Positions 5,155-5,373 of a stretch of DNA of 5,373 nucleotides are shown piece after piece (position 1 is the stretch's first letter; each line of letters opens with the position of its first letter). The stretch spans positions 1-5,373 of the forward strand of contig JAIRTI010000183.1 of assembly GCA_031255035.1 (NCBI GenBank), written 5' to 3'. A model generated the notes under the pieces. That model was not told the origin of the DNA and did not search any database. It was given only the letters and a program-made list of their open reading frames with translations. This DNA is from Desulfovibrio sp. Lineage in GTDB: Bacteria > Desulfobacterota > Desulfovibrionia > Desulfovibrionales > Desulfovibrionaceae. A program made the position numbers and the translations under genes.

Positions 5155-5373
5155 CTACCTTGAGTTCCCGGTTTTCGGGAAAAAATTAGCTCGACCGCCC
5201 ATGCCGGGCAACAGTTCCGGGGGTACTTCCTTGAAGCGCGCATAAGCCCTGACGCTGCGGCGGGAACTGTCAACCCGCCCGCCGAAGCGCACGAATTCAC
5301 CCTCGTAGCTGCGGCCCAGTTCTTCAACGTAGATCCAGATGAGGCGGCCGCTTTCCAGCCGGGAAACCCAGGC
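5155..5373 (-). CDS. C-terminal end of a HlyD/RND-type membrane-fusion (adaptor) protein, apparently shortened
   Basis: The first 72 visible residues run from the right edge to TAG at 5155; the N-terminus lies outside. Two blocks point to a periplasmic adaptor of a tripartite efflux or secretion system: LGRSYEGEFVRFGGRVD, like the strand 'xxFxGxVxxIxxxVD', and SRRSVRAYARF...LLPGM, like the family's 'tRtvxvraxxxNpxxxLxPGM'. Such proteins link an inner-membrane pump to an outer-membrane channel. In many relatives another 30-80 residues follow PGM; here only 14 follow (GGRANFFPKTGNSR), and they do not look like the family. The other two frames do not continue the family either. The gene may be truncated by loss of its end next to the repeats, or belong to a short subfamily. 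The assignment rests on short motifs. Confidence 0.55.
   Translation of the reverse strand, partial: AWVSRLESGRLIWIYVEELGRSYEGEFVRFGGRVDSSRRSVRAYARFKEVPPELLPGMGGRANFFPKTGNSR

Noticed and set aside
5164..5180. TTCCCG-GTTTT-CGGGAA inverted repeat near the end of the adaptor gene as a terminator
   Set aside because: It lies inside the reading frame, and no T-run follows the 3' arm on either strand; the T-run on the minus strand comes before the stem.

Overview
The window looks like chromosomal DNA of a GC-rich sulfate-reducing deltaproteobacterium, most likely a Desulfovibrionaceae member (inference). The reasons are the order of a small basic protein, an FmdB-like zinc ribbon, purB, pyrE and an L,D-transpeptidase with NTF2-like domains, plus intergenic palindromes of a style I associate with Desulfovibrio genomes. 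No marker gene fixes the species.

Every supported gene is on the minus strand and is read from right to left. At the right edge (5155-5373) is the C-terminal end of what looks like a HlyD/RND-type membrane-fusion (adaptor) protein, which stops abruptly. Next comes about 480 bases without a gene (4671-5154). It holds a 68-bp unit repeated twice in tandem, a REP-like pair of strong palindromes, and a near-consensus sigma-70-type promoter. That promoter drives a 35-residue, extremely basic small protein (4563-4670), followed by an FmdB-family zinc-ribbon protein (4071-4445) with a Cys/Ala-rich tail.

Between fmdB and purB lie 260 bases with a doubtful 42-codon ORF and a clear intrinsic terminator. 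The terminator's T-run ends only 25 bases before the purB start codon. No promoter is visible after it, and an upstream segment can pair with the terminator's 5' arm, so this may be an attenuated leader. purB (adenylosuccinate lyase) and pyrE (orotate phosphoribosyltransferase) overlap by 4 bases and serve purine and pyrimidine nucleotide synthesis. Sixty-five bases further on begins a long exported L,D-transpeptidase that runs off the left edge. It has a YkuD catalytic domain, an NTF2-like domain, a 200-residue low-complexity linker and a second NTF2-like domain.

The purB-pyrE-ldt genes probably form one transcription unit. The most interesting parts are the purB leader, the double-NTF2 architecture of the transpeptidase, and the repeat-rich region beside a seemingly shortened adaptor gene.
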